From Micromonospora andamanensis (GTDB lineage Bacteria > Actinomycetota > Actinomycetes > Mycobacteriales > Micromonosporaceae): a stretch of 64,000 bases of DNA. Shown here piece by piece: positions 1 to 7,299 of this stretch. A model generated the notes under the pieces. It had not been told where the DNA came from. It saw nothing but the letters and a program-made list of their open reading frames with translations, and ran no database searches. The stretch spans positions 124,001-188,000 of the forward strand of contig NZ_BOOZ01000004.1 of the NCBI RefSeq assembly GCF_016863495.1. Direction: 5' to 3'. Each line of letters starts with the position of its first letter. Position 1 is the first letter of the stretch. The position numbers were made by a program, and so were the translations under genes.

Positions 1-661
1 CGGCCGCGTACGCCAGCTCGGCCTTTGCGGGTGCGACGTCGACGGCGATGACCGTGGCGGCGCCTGCCGCGCGGGCGGCGGCGACAGCGGAGAGGCCGAC
101 GCCGCCGAGACCGATGACGGCTACCGAGTCGCCGGGCCGGACATCGGCGGTACGGCGGATCGCGCCGACGCCGGTGAGCACCGCGCAGCCGAGCAGCGCG
201 GCGGTGGGGAAGGGCAGTTCCGGCGGTACGGTCACTACTGCCTGCTGTGGCACCACCACCTGCTCGGCGAGCGCGCCGAGGCCGAGGGTGACGTGCAGTG
301 GCGCGCCGTCGATCGTGTGCCCGGCGGTGGCGGCCGGGTTGCCGGAGCGTTCGCAGAGCCACGGCTCGCCGTGCCCGCAGTACCAGCAGTCGCGGCACGG
401 GGGTGCCCAGTTGAGCACCACGTGGTCTCCTACCGCGACCCGGTCGACGCCGTCGCCCACCTCGACGACCACGCCCGCGGCCTCGTGGCCGAGCAGCAGC
501 GGGTACGGTGCGGCGATGGTGCCGTCGACCATGGACAGGTCGGAGTGGCAGACGCCTGCCGCCTTGACCGCCACCCGTACCTGGCCGGTACCGGTGGCGG
601 GTGGGTCGACAGGCTCGACCTGGGGCGGTGTGCCGACGCCCCGAACCACCAGGCCCCTCAC
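1..661 (-). CDS. Zinc-dependent alcohol dehydrogenase, partial (C-terminus outside window)
   Basis: Medium-chain NAD(P)-dependent alcohol dehydrogenase; about the first 220 residues are present and the gene runs off the left edge. The catalytic zinc ligands are visible as C38 in GVCHSD and H59 in GHEAAG. A structural zinc site is formed by C89, C92, C95 and C103. A GLGGVG dinucleotide-binding turn follows near residue 170. The start is GTG at 661, sharing four bases (GTGA) with the stop of the aldehyde dehydrogenase upstream, so the two are probably translationally coupled. The pair would oxidise a primary alcohol to an aldehyde and then to an acid. The substrate is not evident. Confidence 0.9.
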   Translation of the reverse strand, partial: MRGLVVRGVGTPPQVEPVDPPATGTGQVRVAVKAAGVCHSDLSMVDGTIAAPYPLLLGHEAAGVVVEVGDGVDRVAVGDHVVLNWAPPCRDCWYCGHGEPWLCERSGNPAATAGHTIDGAPLHVTLGLGALAEQVVVPQQAVVTVPPELPFPTAALLGCAVLTGVGAIRRTADVRPGDSVAVIGLGGVGLSAVAAARAAGAATVIAVDVAPAKAELAYAA

Positions 662-2076
662 CGCTGGATCGCCTTCACTTCGCAGAACTCCTCAAGCCCG
701 TGTACGCCCAGCTCGCGGCCGAGGCCTGACTGCTTGTAGCCGCCGAACGGGGCGAGCGGGTTGAACGGTGCGCCGTTGATGTCGACGGCGCCGGTGCGCA
801 GCCGGCGGGCCACCCGCAGTGCCCGGTCCTCGTCGCCGGACCAGACCGCGCCGGCCAGGCCGTAGCGGGAGTTGTTGGCGACCCGCACCGCGTGGTCGTC
901 GTCGTCGACGGGGATGACCGCGAGGACCGGCCCGAAGACCTCCTCCTGGGCGAGGGCGCTGTCGGGGTCGACGTCGGCGATGACCGTCGGGGCGACGAAC
1001 CAGCCCTGCTGCGGGACGGGGGCGTCGGGTCCACCGGCGATCAGCCGGCCGCCGTCGGCCAGGCCCCTGGTGATGTGGTCGCGTACCCGGTCCCGCTGCT
1101 GCGCGGAGACCAGCGGGCCGAGGCGGGTGGCCGGGTCGAACGGGTCACCGAGCCGGTAGCCGTCGGTGGCCTTGGCGGCCAGGTCGAGGGCCTCGTCGTA
1201 GCGGTCCCGGTGCACGAGCATCCGGGTCCATGCGGTGCAGGTCTGGCCCGAGTTGAGGAACGCGTTGCCGACGCCGACCTTCACCGCGCCGGCCAGGTCG
1301 GCGTCGTCGAGAATCACGTTCGCCGACTTGCCGCCCAACTCCAGTGACACCCGGGCGATCCGGTCGGCGGCCAGGTGCGTGATCCGCCGGCCGGTGGCGG
1401 TGGAGCCGGTGAAGGAGACCAGGTCCACGTCGGGGTGGCCGGCGAGGGCCTCGCCGACCACCGGCCCGGTGCCGGTGACCAGGTTGACCACGCCGGGCGG
1501 CAGGCCGGCTTCGTGGATGGCGTCGAAGAGCAGGTACGCGGTCAGCGGGGTCAGTTCGCTCGGCTTCAGCACGAGTGTGCAGCCGGCGGCGAGGGCGGGA
1601 GCGAGCTTGGCGACGATCTGGTGCAGCGGATAGTTCCAGGGGGTGATCGCGCCGACCACGCCCACGGGTTCGCGTACCACGAGGGAGTTGCCTACGGTCT
1701 GCGGCGCGGGCGGCCGGGCGGCCAGGTCGACGTAGCCGCGCAGGACGGTGAGCGGCAGCCCGGCCTGGACCCGGGTGGCGACCTTCAGCGGGGTGCCGAG
1801 TTCACTGGCGACTGTGTGCGCGATGTCCTTGGTGCGGGCGGTGAGGGTGGCGTGCAACCGGTCGAGGTGGGCGGCCCGGTCGGCGGGATCGGTGGCCGCC
1901 CAGCCCTCGAAGGCGGCCCGGGCGGCGGCCACGGCCCGGTCGACGTCAGCGGCGGTGCCGGCCGGGACCGTGCCGATGACCTCCTCGGTCGTCGGGTTGT
2001 GCACAGCCAACGGCTGTCCACCGGCCGCGCGCACCCAGCGTCCGTCGAGGTAGAAGTCGGTCCGTACGGATTCCAT
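658..2076 (-). CDS. NAD(P)-dependent aldehyde dehydrogenase
   Basis: A 472-residue aldehyde dehydrogenase of normal length. The general base E246 lies in LELGG and the nucleophile C280 in SGQTC. The cofactor-binding FTGSTATG segment precedes them, and the TPWNYP and PFGGYKQSG motifs are present. It is expected to oxidise the aldehyde made by the coupled alcohol dehydrogenase to a carboxylic acid, which a CoA ligase could then activate. The ATG at 2076 is preceded by a GAGGTGAGG ribosome-binding site. A 19-bp palindrome lies 20 bases upstream of the start, between this gene and the tetR stop, so it is probably repressed by that TetR protein. Confidence 0.93.
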   Translation of the reverse strand: MESVRTDFYLDGRWVRAAGGQPLAVHNPTTEEVIGTVPAGTAADVDRAVAAARAAFEGWAATDPADRAAHLDRLHATLTARTKDIAHTVASELGTPLKVATRVQAGLPLTVLRGYVDLAARPPAPQTVGNSLVVREPVGVVGAITPWNYPLHQIVAKLAPALAAGCTLVLKPSELTPLTAYLLFDAIHEAGLPPGVVNLVTGTGPVVGEALAGHPDVDLVSFTGSTATGRRITHLAADRIARVSLELGGKSANVILDDADLAGAVKVGVGNAFLNSGQTCTAWTRMLVHRDRYDEALDLAAKATDGYRLGDPFDPATRLGPLVSAQQRDRVRDHITRGLADGGRLIAGGPDAPVPQQGWFVAPTVIADVDPDSALAQEEVFGPVLAVIPVDDDDHAVRVANNSRYGLAGAVWSGDEDRALRVARRLRTGAVDINGAPFNPLAPFGGYKQSGLGRELGVHGLEEFCEVKAIQR

Positions 2077-2096
2077 GGGCTCCTCACCTCGACCTA

Positions 2097-2115
2097 AAAC
2101 TAGCGGTGCAAGTTT
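2097..2115. promoter_or_regulatory. TetR-family operator, copy 1
   Basis: The imperfect palindrome AAACTAGCGGTGCAAGTTT lies between the tetR stop and the aldehyde dehydrogenase start. In reverse complement it matches the second copy at 2851-2869 at 18 of 19 positions. Two such sites around one tetR gene indicate its binding motif. This is inferred from repetition and position. Confidence 0.8.
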
Positions 2116-2120
2116 GGACT

Positions 2121-2786
2121 CTAGTACGCCGGGCCGTCGGGCGGGAGGGGTGGCAGCGGGCCGACCACGCGTTCGTAGGTGTGCGACAGCCCGTCGATGA
2201 GCGCCTCCAGCCCCAGCACGAAGGCGCCCTCGTCGACCTGGTGCTGGTGTTCGGCGAGGCGGTGGGCCTGGCTCAGGTGCGGGTACTGCTCCGCGTAGAG
2301 CCCCGGATCCTTCACGAAGCCCTGAGCGAAGGAACTGAGCGCGGAACCCATCACGAAGTAGCGCATGAGCGCGCCGATGTGCGTCGCCCGGGCGGGCGGC
2401 CAGCCCGCCGCGACCAGCCCGCCGTAGACGGCGTCGGCCATGGCCAGGGCTGCCGGGCGTCGACCCGGGCCCTGGGCCAGGTGCGGCACGATGTTCGGGT
2501 GGGCGGCGAGGGCGGCCCGGTAGGAGTGCCCCCAGCGACGCAGCGCCTCACGCCAGTCGACCTGGCCGAAGTACGACACGTCGACCTGGCCGGTGATGCT
2601 GTCCGCGACCGCGTCGAGGATCGCGTCCTTGGTGGCGAAGTGGTTGTACAGCGAGGGTCCACGTACGCCGAGAGCGGCGGCGAGCCGGCGGGTGGAGAAC
2701 GCGTCGAGCCCTTCGGCGTCGATCAACGCGGCGGCGGCCTCGACGATCCGCTCCCTGCTGAGCAGGGCTTGTCGCGGCCGGGGCAT
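2121..2786 (-). CDS. TetR family transcriptional repressor
   Basis: A 221-residue regulator. The N-terminal helix-turn-helix covers roughly residues 8-55 (RERIVEAAAALI, TRRLAAALGV, SLYNHFATKDAI). The rest is an all-helical ligand domain resembling TetR C-terminal families. The ATG at 2786 was chosen because AAGGAGG lies 7 bases upstream; an in-frame ATG at 2849 would add 21 residues without helix-turn-helix character. It sits between two catabolic gene sets and is flanked by two copies of one palindrome. It therefore probably represses both the alcohol/aldehyde dehydrogenase pair and the acyl-CoA dehydrogenase operon, and perhaps itself. The inducer is unknown; an acyl-CoA or the starting alcohol is possible. 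Confidence 0.9.
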   Translation of the reverse strand: MPRPRQALLSRERIVEAAAALIDAEGLDAFSTRRLAAALGVRGPSLYNHFATKDAILDAVADSITGQVDVSYFGQVDWREALRRWGHSYRAALAAHPNIVPHLAQGPGRRPAALAMADAVYGGLVAAGWPPARATHIGALMRYFVMGSALSSFAQGFVKDPGLYAEQYPHLSQAHRLAEHQHQVDEGAFVLGLEALIDGLSHTYERVVGPLPPLPPDGPAY

Positions 2787-2850
2787 GGGTGTCCTCCTTC
2801 GGGTGGGTGGCTCGCGGGGAACTTTGCCATACAGGGGTCTGGACAGCATA

Positions 2851-2869
2851 AAACTTGCAGCGCTAGTTT
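2851..2869. promoter_or_regulatory. TetR-family operator, copy 2
   Basis: The sequence AAACTTGCAGCGCTAGTTT lies in the divergent tetR / acyl-CoA dehydrogenase promoter region. It ends only six bases before the acyl-CoA dehydrogenase ATG at 2876. It is the same motif as copy 1 in reverse orientation. Its position over the translation start implies a very short leader or a leaderless transcript. Confidence 0.8.
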
Positions 2870-2875
2870 ACTGGC

Positions 2876-4024
2876 ATGGACCTTCACCTCTCCGCCGAGC
2901 AGGTAGCGGTCCGCTCGCTCGCCGCCGACTTCGTCAACCGCGAGGTGGTGCCGCACGCGGCGGCCTGGGACCGGCGCGAGGCGGTCGACCCCGGCATCGT
3001 CGGCAAGCTCGGCGAGGTCGGCTTCCTCGGCCTCACCATCGCCGAGGAGTACGGCGGATCCGGCGGCGACCACCTCGCGTACTGCCTGGTGCTTGAGGAA
3101 CTCGGCCGGGGCGACTCGGCGGTCCGCGGCATCGTGTCGGTCTCGCTGGGACTTGTCGCCAAGTCCATCGCCGCGCACGGCACACCGGAGCAGCGGGAAC
3201 GGTGGCTGCCCGCACTCTGCTCCGGTAGGGCGGTTGGCTGCTTCGCGCTCACCGAACCGGACAGCGGGTCGGACGCGGCGGCGCTCGCCACCCGGGCGGT
3301 CCGCGACGGCGACGACTGGCTGCTCACCGGCCGCAAGACGTTCATCACCAACGGCACCACCGCCGACGTCGCGCTGCTCTTCGCCCGCACCGGCGGCCCG
3401 GGCCACCGGGGGATCACCGCGTTCCTGGTGCCGACCGACAGTCCCGGCCTCGCCCGGTCGGAGATCAAGGGCAAGCTGGGTCTGCGGGGGCAGGCCACCG
3501 CCGAACTCGTCCTCGACGCCGTCCGGGTGCCCGACACCGCCCGCCTCGGCCCGGAGGGCGCCGGCTTCAAGCTGGCGCTGGCCACCCTCGCCAAGGGCCG
3601 GATGTCGGTAGCCGCCGGCTGCGTCGGCATCGCGCAGGGCTGCCTGGACGCCGCCGTCGGCTACGCCGGAACGCGCACCCAGTTCGGCAAGCCGATCGCC
3701 GGACACCAGCTCGTGCAGCAACTGCTCGCCGGCATCGCTGTCGACACCGCCGCGGCGCGGCTGCTGGTCTGGCGGGTCGCCGACCTGATCGACAGGGAGC
3801 AGCCGTTCGCCACCGAGGCGTCGATGGCCAAGCTGTTCGCGAGCGAGGCCGCCGTCCGCGCGGCAAACGACGCCATCCAGGTGTACGGCGGGTACGGCTA
3901 CATCGACGAGTACCCGGTCGGCAAGTACCTGCGCGACGCCCGCGTCGCCACCCTGTACGAGGGCACCAGCCAGATTCAGCAGCTACTCATCGGGCGGGCG
4001 CTCACCGGCGTCAACGCCTTCTGA
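2876..4024 (+). CDS. Acyl-CoA dehydrogenase (first of pair)
   Basis: FAD-dependent acyl-CoA dehydrogenase of 382 residues, the family's usual size. The FAD/substrate motif CFALTEPDSGSD lies near residue 125. The C-terminal helical domain carries YGGYGYIDEYPVGKYLRD, and the catalytic base is E362 in LYEGTSQIQ. It would introduce the alpha-beta double bond in an acyl-CoA. The ATG at 2876 has no recognisable ribosome-binding site because the TetR operator ends six bases upstream, so a leaderless or near-leaderless mRNA is likely. It is followed after 24 bases by a second acyl-CoA dehydrogenase. Chain length or branching of the substrate cannot be read from the sequence. Confidence 0.93.
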   Translation: MDLHLSAEQVAVRSLAADFVNREVVPHAAAWDRREAVDPGIVGKLGEVGFLGLTIAEEYGGSGGDHLAYCLVLEELGRGDSAVRGIVSVSLGLVAKSIAAHGTPEQRERWLPALCSGRAVGCFALTEPDSGSDAAALATRAVRDGDDWLLTGRKTFITNGTTADVALLFARTGGPGHRGITAFLVPTDSPGLARSEIKGKLGLRGQATAELVLDAVRVPDTARLGPEGAGFKLALATLAKGRMSVAAGCVGIAQGCLDAAVGYAGTRTQFGKPIAGHQLVQQLLAGIAVDTAAARLLVWRVADLIDREQPFATEASMAKLFASEAAVRAANDAIQVYGGYGYIDEYPVGKYLRDARVATLYEGTSQIQQLLIGRALTGVNAF

Positions 4025-4048
4025 ACCCGCGAGAGGAACCGTGCGCAC

Positions 4049-5221
4049 ATGGATTTCGGGCTGTCCGACGAGGAGCGGGCCATCCGCGACACCGCTCGTG
4101 ACTTCATCACCCGGGAGGTCATGCCGCTGGAGCAGGAGTTGCTGCGCCGCGAACGGGCCCACCAACCCGGCCTGGAACCCTCCGAGCTGCGCGAGTTGCA
4201 GCTCAAGGCCCGAAAGTTCGGCTTCTGGGGGCTGGCCACGCCGCAGGAGTACGGCGGCATGGACCTGCCCGCCGTCGTCCAGTCGCTGATCTGGACCGAG
4301 ATCGGCCGCAGCTTCGTGCCGTTCCGCTTCGGTGGCGAGGCCGACAACATCCTCTTCCACGCCACCGACGAGCAGCGCAAGGAGTTCCTGCTGCCCACCA
4401 TCGAGGGGGAGCGAAATTCCTGCTTCGCCATCACCGAGCCGGGTGCCGGCTCGGACGCGGCGAACATCCGGTTCAGCGCCCGCCGCGACGGCGACGACTG
4501 GATCCTCAACGGCGAGAAGACCTTCATCACCGGCGGCAACGAGGCCGACTTCGCCATCGTCATCGCGGTCACCGACCCGGAGCGCGGGGCCCGCGACGGC
4601 GGGGCGACCGCGTTCCTGGTGGACCGGGCGATGGGCTGGCGGTCGGAGTTCATCCCGACGATGGGCGAGGGTGGGCCCGCCTCGCTGATCTTCGACGACG
4701 TACGGGTGCCGCACCGCAACATCCTCGGCGAGGTGGGGCAGGGCTTCGCCCTCGCCATGCAGTGGATCGGCAAGGGCCGCTACACGATCCCCTCGCACGC
4801 CGTCGGCATCGCCGAACGGGCGCTGCGGATGGCCATCGACCACGCCAACACCCGGGAGACCTTCGGGTCGAAGATCGGCACCAACCAGGCCATCCAGTGG
4901 ATGATCGCCGACTCGGAGACCGAGCTGGAGGCGGCCCGCTGGCTCATCCTGCGGGCAGCGTGGACCGTCGACGCCGGTCTGGATCCGAGGCACGCCTCCT
5001 CGATGGCGAAGCTCTACGGCGCCGGCATGGTCAACCGGGTGGTCGACCGGGTCATGCAGATCCACGGCGGGATGGGCTACACCCGTGAGCTGCCGATCGA
5101 ACGCTGGTACCGGCAGGTACGGCTGTACCGGATCTTCGAGGGCACCGACGAGATGCAGCGACTGATCATCTCCCGCGACCTGCTGCGCGGTTACACGAAG
5201 CTCGGAGGGCACCTGGGATGA
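4049..5221 (+). CDS. Acyl-CoA dehydrogenase (second of pair)
   Basis: A 390-residue flavoprotein of the same fold as its upstream neighbour but clearly divergent. It has FAITEPGAGSDAA near residue 130, a HGGMGYTRELPIERWYR motif, and the catalytic base E364 in IFEGTDEMQ. It overlaps the MaoC gene by four bases (ATGA). Two adjacent acyl-CoA dehydrogenases could act on different chain lengths or form a heteromer, as some actinobacterial pairs do. Here both appear to keep the catalytic Glu, so each may be active alone. Confidence 0.93.
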   Translation: MDFGLSDEERAIRDTARDFITREVMPLEQELLRRERAHQPGLEPSELRELQLKARKFGFWGLATPQEYGGMDLPAVVQSLIWTEIGRSFVPFRFGGEADNILFHATDEQRKEFLLPTIEGERNSCFAITEPGAGSDAANIRFSARRDGDDWILNGEKTFITGGNEADFAIVIAVTDPERGARDGGATAFLVDRAMGWRSEFIPTMGEGGPASLIFDDVRVPHRNILGEVGQGFALAMQWIGKGRYTIPSHAVGIAERALRMAIDHANTRETFGSKIGTNQAIQWMIADSETELEAARWLILRAAWTVDAGLDPRHASSMAKLYGAGMVNRVVDRVMQIHGGMGYTRELPIERWYRQVRLYRIFEGTDEMQRLIISRDLLRGYTKLGGHLG

Positions 5222-5682
5222 GGAGCTTCGCCAGCCTCGACGAGTTGGCCGGCGCGGTCGGCGACCGACTCGGCCCCGGCCCCTGGTTCCCGATCGACCA
5301 GCGCCGGGTCGACACGTTCGCCGACGCCACCGACGACCACCAGTGGATCCACCTCGACCAGGAGCGGGCGGCGGCCGGACCGTACGGCGGCACCATCGCC
5401 CACGGCTATCTGACGCTCGCCCTGCTGCCGGCTCTGGTCGGCCGCCTGTACCGGGTGGACGGGGTGCGGATGGGTGTCAACTACGGCCTCAACCGGGTCC
5501 GGTTCCCCGCGCCGGTACGCGTCGGCAGCTCGGTGCGGGTGGTCGCCACCATCGACCAGGTGAGCCCGTTCGAGGGCGGTGCCCAACTGGTCGCCACGGT
5601 GACAGTGGACGGCGACGGCGGCGGCAAGCCGGTCTGCGTGGCCGAGACGGTGAGCCGGCTGTACGCGGACCCACCGAGATGA
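5218..5682 (+). CDS. MaoC-like enoyl-CoA hydratase
   Basis: A 154-residue single hot-dog domain protein. The hydratase-2 signature is visible in DATDDHQWIHLD followed by GGTIAHGYLTLAL, which supplies the Asp/His catalytic pair. It would hydrate the trans-2-enoyl-CoA made by the upstream dehydrogenases. The length matches small MaoC proteins such as the NodN-like group. Its start overlaps the previous stop (ATGA) and its stop overlaps the next ATG, so the whole operon looks translationally coupled. Confidence 0.9.
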   Translation: MRSFASLDELAGAVGDRLGPGPWFPIDQRRVDTFADATDDHQWIHLDQERAAAGPYGGTIAHGYLTLALLPALVGRLYRVDGVRMGVNYGLNRVRFPAPVRVGSSVRVVATIDQVSPFEGGAQLVATVTVDGDGGGKPVCVAETVSRLYADPPR

Positions 5683-6602
5683 CCGCGCTCTCCCCGGCGA
5701 CGGTGCTGGCCGGGTCCGCCCACCGGCACGCCGACACCGTCGCCGTCGTCGACGGCCGGGTTCGGGTCACGTACGCCGAACTGTGGTTGGAGGCCCGATG
5801 CTACGGCGCCGGGCTGCGGGCCGCCGGGGTGCGCGACGGTGACGCGGTGGCCCTGCTCGCGCCGAACGTGGTCGACTTTCCCCGGGTCTACTACGGCGCT
5901 CTGGCCGCCGGTGCGGTCGCCGTGCCTGTCGGTGTGCCGGTCGCCCCGCAGGCCGTCCACCTGGCCCGCGACGCGCGGCTGCTGGTCTGCCACACCTCGC
6001 AGTTGGCCGCCGGGCGGCGGGTCAGCGCCCGGGTCGGCGTACCGCTGCTCACCGTCGGCCCGAGCCGGGGTCCGTCCGGCGTACCCCGGCTGGAGGATCT
6101 CTGTGACACCCCACCCGGCGGCACCGCCACGGACCCCGACGTCGACCCGGTCGCCGAGCCGGACGGCACCGACGTGGTCCTCGGCTGTCTGCCGCTTGGC
6201 GGCCGGTTCGGCCAGGCCGTCGCGCTCACCGGCACCTTCCAGGCGGGAGCGACCTTGGTGCTGCTGAGCCGCTTCACCGGCCCGGCGGCGCTGGATCTGA
6301 TGCTCCGTGAGGAGGTGACCGTCTTCCACGGCACGTCGGCGATGTACGCGGCCCTGCTCGACGCGGCCCGGGGCCGGGCTGCGCTGCCCCGGCTGCGGCG
6401 CTGCGTCAGCCGGGCACCCCTGCCGCCGTCGCTGCGGCAGCGCTTCACCGTCACCTTCGACACGGTCGTCGAGGTGGCCGAGGGGGAGCGTGACTCGCCG
6501 GTGCCGGGCCCACCCGCCGGCCCGGTGCGCCCGGCCCGGCGGATCCGCTCGCGTCGACTGGGCTGCCCCGGCGAGCGGTACCGGCGGGGGACCGGAAGCT
6601 AG
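5679..6602 (+). pseudogene. Decayed acyl-CoA synthetase (AMP-forming) remnant
   Basis: The 307-residue open frame begins like an AMP-dependent acyl-CoA ligase (YAELWLEARCYGAGLRAAGV, then ALLAPNVVDFPRVYYGALAAGAVAVP). It jumps from EPDGTD straight to VVLGCLPLGGRFGQ, which in intact enzymes lies about 40 residues after the TSGTTG phosphate-binding loop. That loop is missing. The sequence loses similarity after the region matching LPxxLRxxF, and nothing resembles the adenylate-forming C-terminal domain. Intact enzymes have about 500 residues. The ATGA overlap with the MaoC gene is kept. It is best read as an internally deleted, truncated remnant that cannot activate acids; a repurposed protein is possible. 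Confidence 0.75.
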
Positions 6603-6734
6603 GCGCTCGCCCGGCACCACCTGGACCAACGACGGACGTCAGCCAGGCCCGAAACGCTCACCGGACTCGGCGGCGACCGGCGCGGATCCGGTTCGGGTAC
6701 GAGGCCATCCGAGGCGGTCGCCTACGATTCGCCA

Positions 6735-7253
6735 ATGATCCGAACCGAGCCGCCAATGGCCGAGGTGCGGCTGCGCCCGATGACTGTCGACGACGCCGAC
6801 CGGGTCCTGGCGATCTACCAGGCCGGGCTGGACGGCGGGAACGCCAGCTTCGATGCCGTCGCGCCGACCTGGGCCGCGTTCGACGCCGGTCGGTTGCCGG
6901 CACACCGGCTGGTGGCGGTCGACGGGGACGGCACGCTGATCGGCTGGATCGCGGTGACGCCCACCTCCTACCGGGAGGTCTACGCCGGGGTGGTGGAACA
7001 CTCCGTCTACGTCGACCCGGCCGCTCGGGGCCGGGGGGTGGCGCGGCTGCTCCTCGACGCGCTCATCGCCTCGACCGACGCGGCCGGCATCTGGACGATC
7101 CAGGCTGCCGTGTTCCCCGAGAACACCGCAAGCCTCGCCCTGCACCGGCGGGTCGGATTCCGGGTCGTCGGCACCCGTGAGCGGATGGGTCGGCACCACG
7201 GCCGCTGGCGCGACGTCGTCCTGCTGGAGCGGCGCAGCCCGGTGGTGGAATGA
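6735..7253 (+). CDS. GNAT family N-acetyltransferase (phosphinothricin acetyltransferase-like)
   Basis: A 172-residue GNAT protein. The acetyl-CoA pyrophosphate loop is VDPAARGRGVARLLL, preceded by the beta-4 strand EHSVYV. The layout (IYQAGLDGGNASFD early, then FPENTASLALHRRVGFRVVG and MGRHHGRWRDVVLLER) is that of the Pat/Bar/YwnH group, which acetylates phosphinothricin, methionine sulfoximine or related amines. It stands alone, with a possible TACGAT -10 box at 6722-6727. Substrate assignment is by family only. Confidence 0.85.
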   Translation: MIRTEPPMAEVRLRPMTVDDADRVLAIYQAGLDGGNASFDAVAPTWAAFDAGRLPAHRLVAVDGDGTLIGWIAVTPTSYREVYAGVVEHSVYVDPAARGRGVARLLLDALIASTDAAGIWTIQAAVFPENTASLALHRRVGFRVVGTRERMGRHHGRWRDVVLLERRSPVVE

Positions 7254-7263
7254 GCCGCGTCGA

Positions 7264-7290
7264 CGGGGGCCGGCGAGCCGCCGGCCCCCG
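7264..7290. terminator. Bidirectional hairpin terminator between convergent genes
   Basis: A perfect 10-bp GC stem (GGGGGCCGGC pairing with GCCGGCCCCC) and a 5-base loop lie between the acetyltransferase stop at 7253 and the stop of the convergent secreted protein at 7300. There is no T-tract, as is usual in actinomycetes. Confidence 0.7.
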
Positions 7291-7299
7291 CCTCTGGCG

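Noticed and set aside
48..764. Plus-strand open frames opposite the alcohol dehydrogenase
   Set aside because: They are the antisense shadow of a clear zinc alcohol dehydrogenase; long antisense frames are expected at this GC content.
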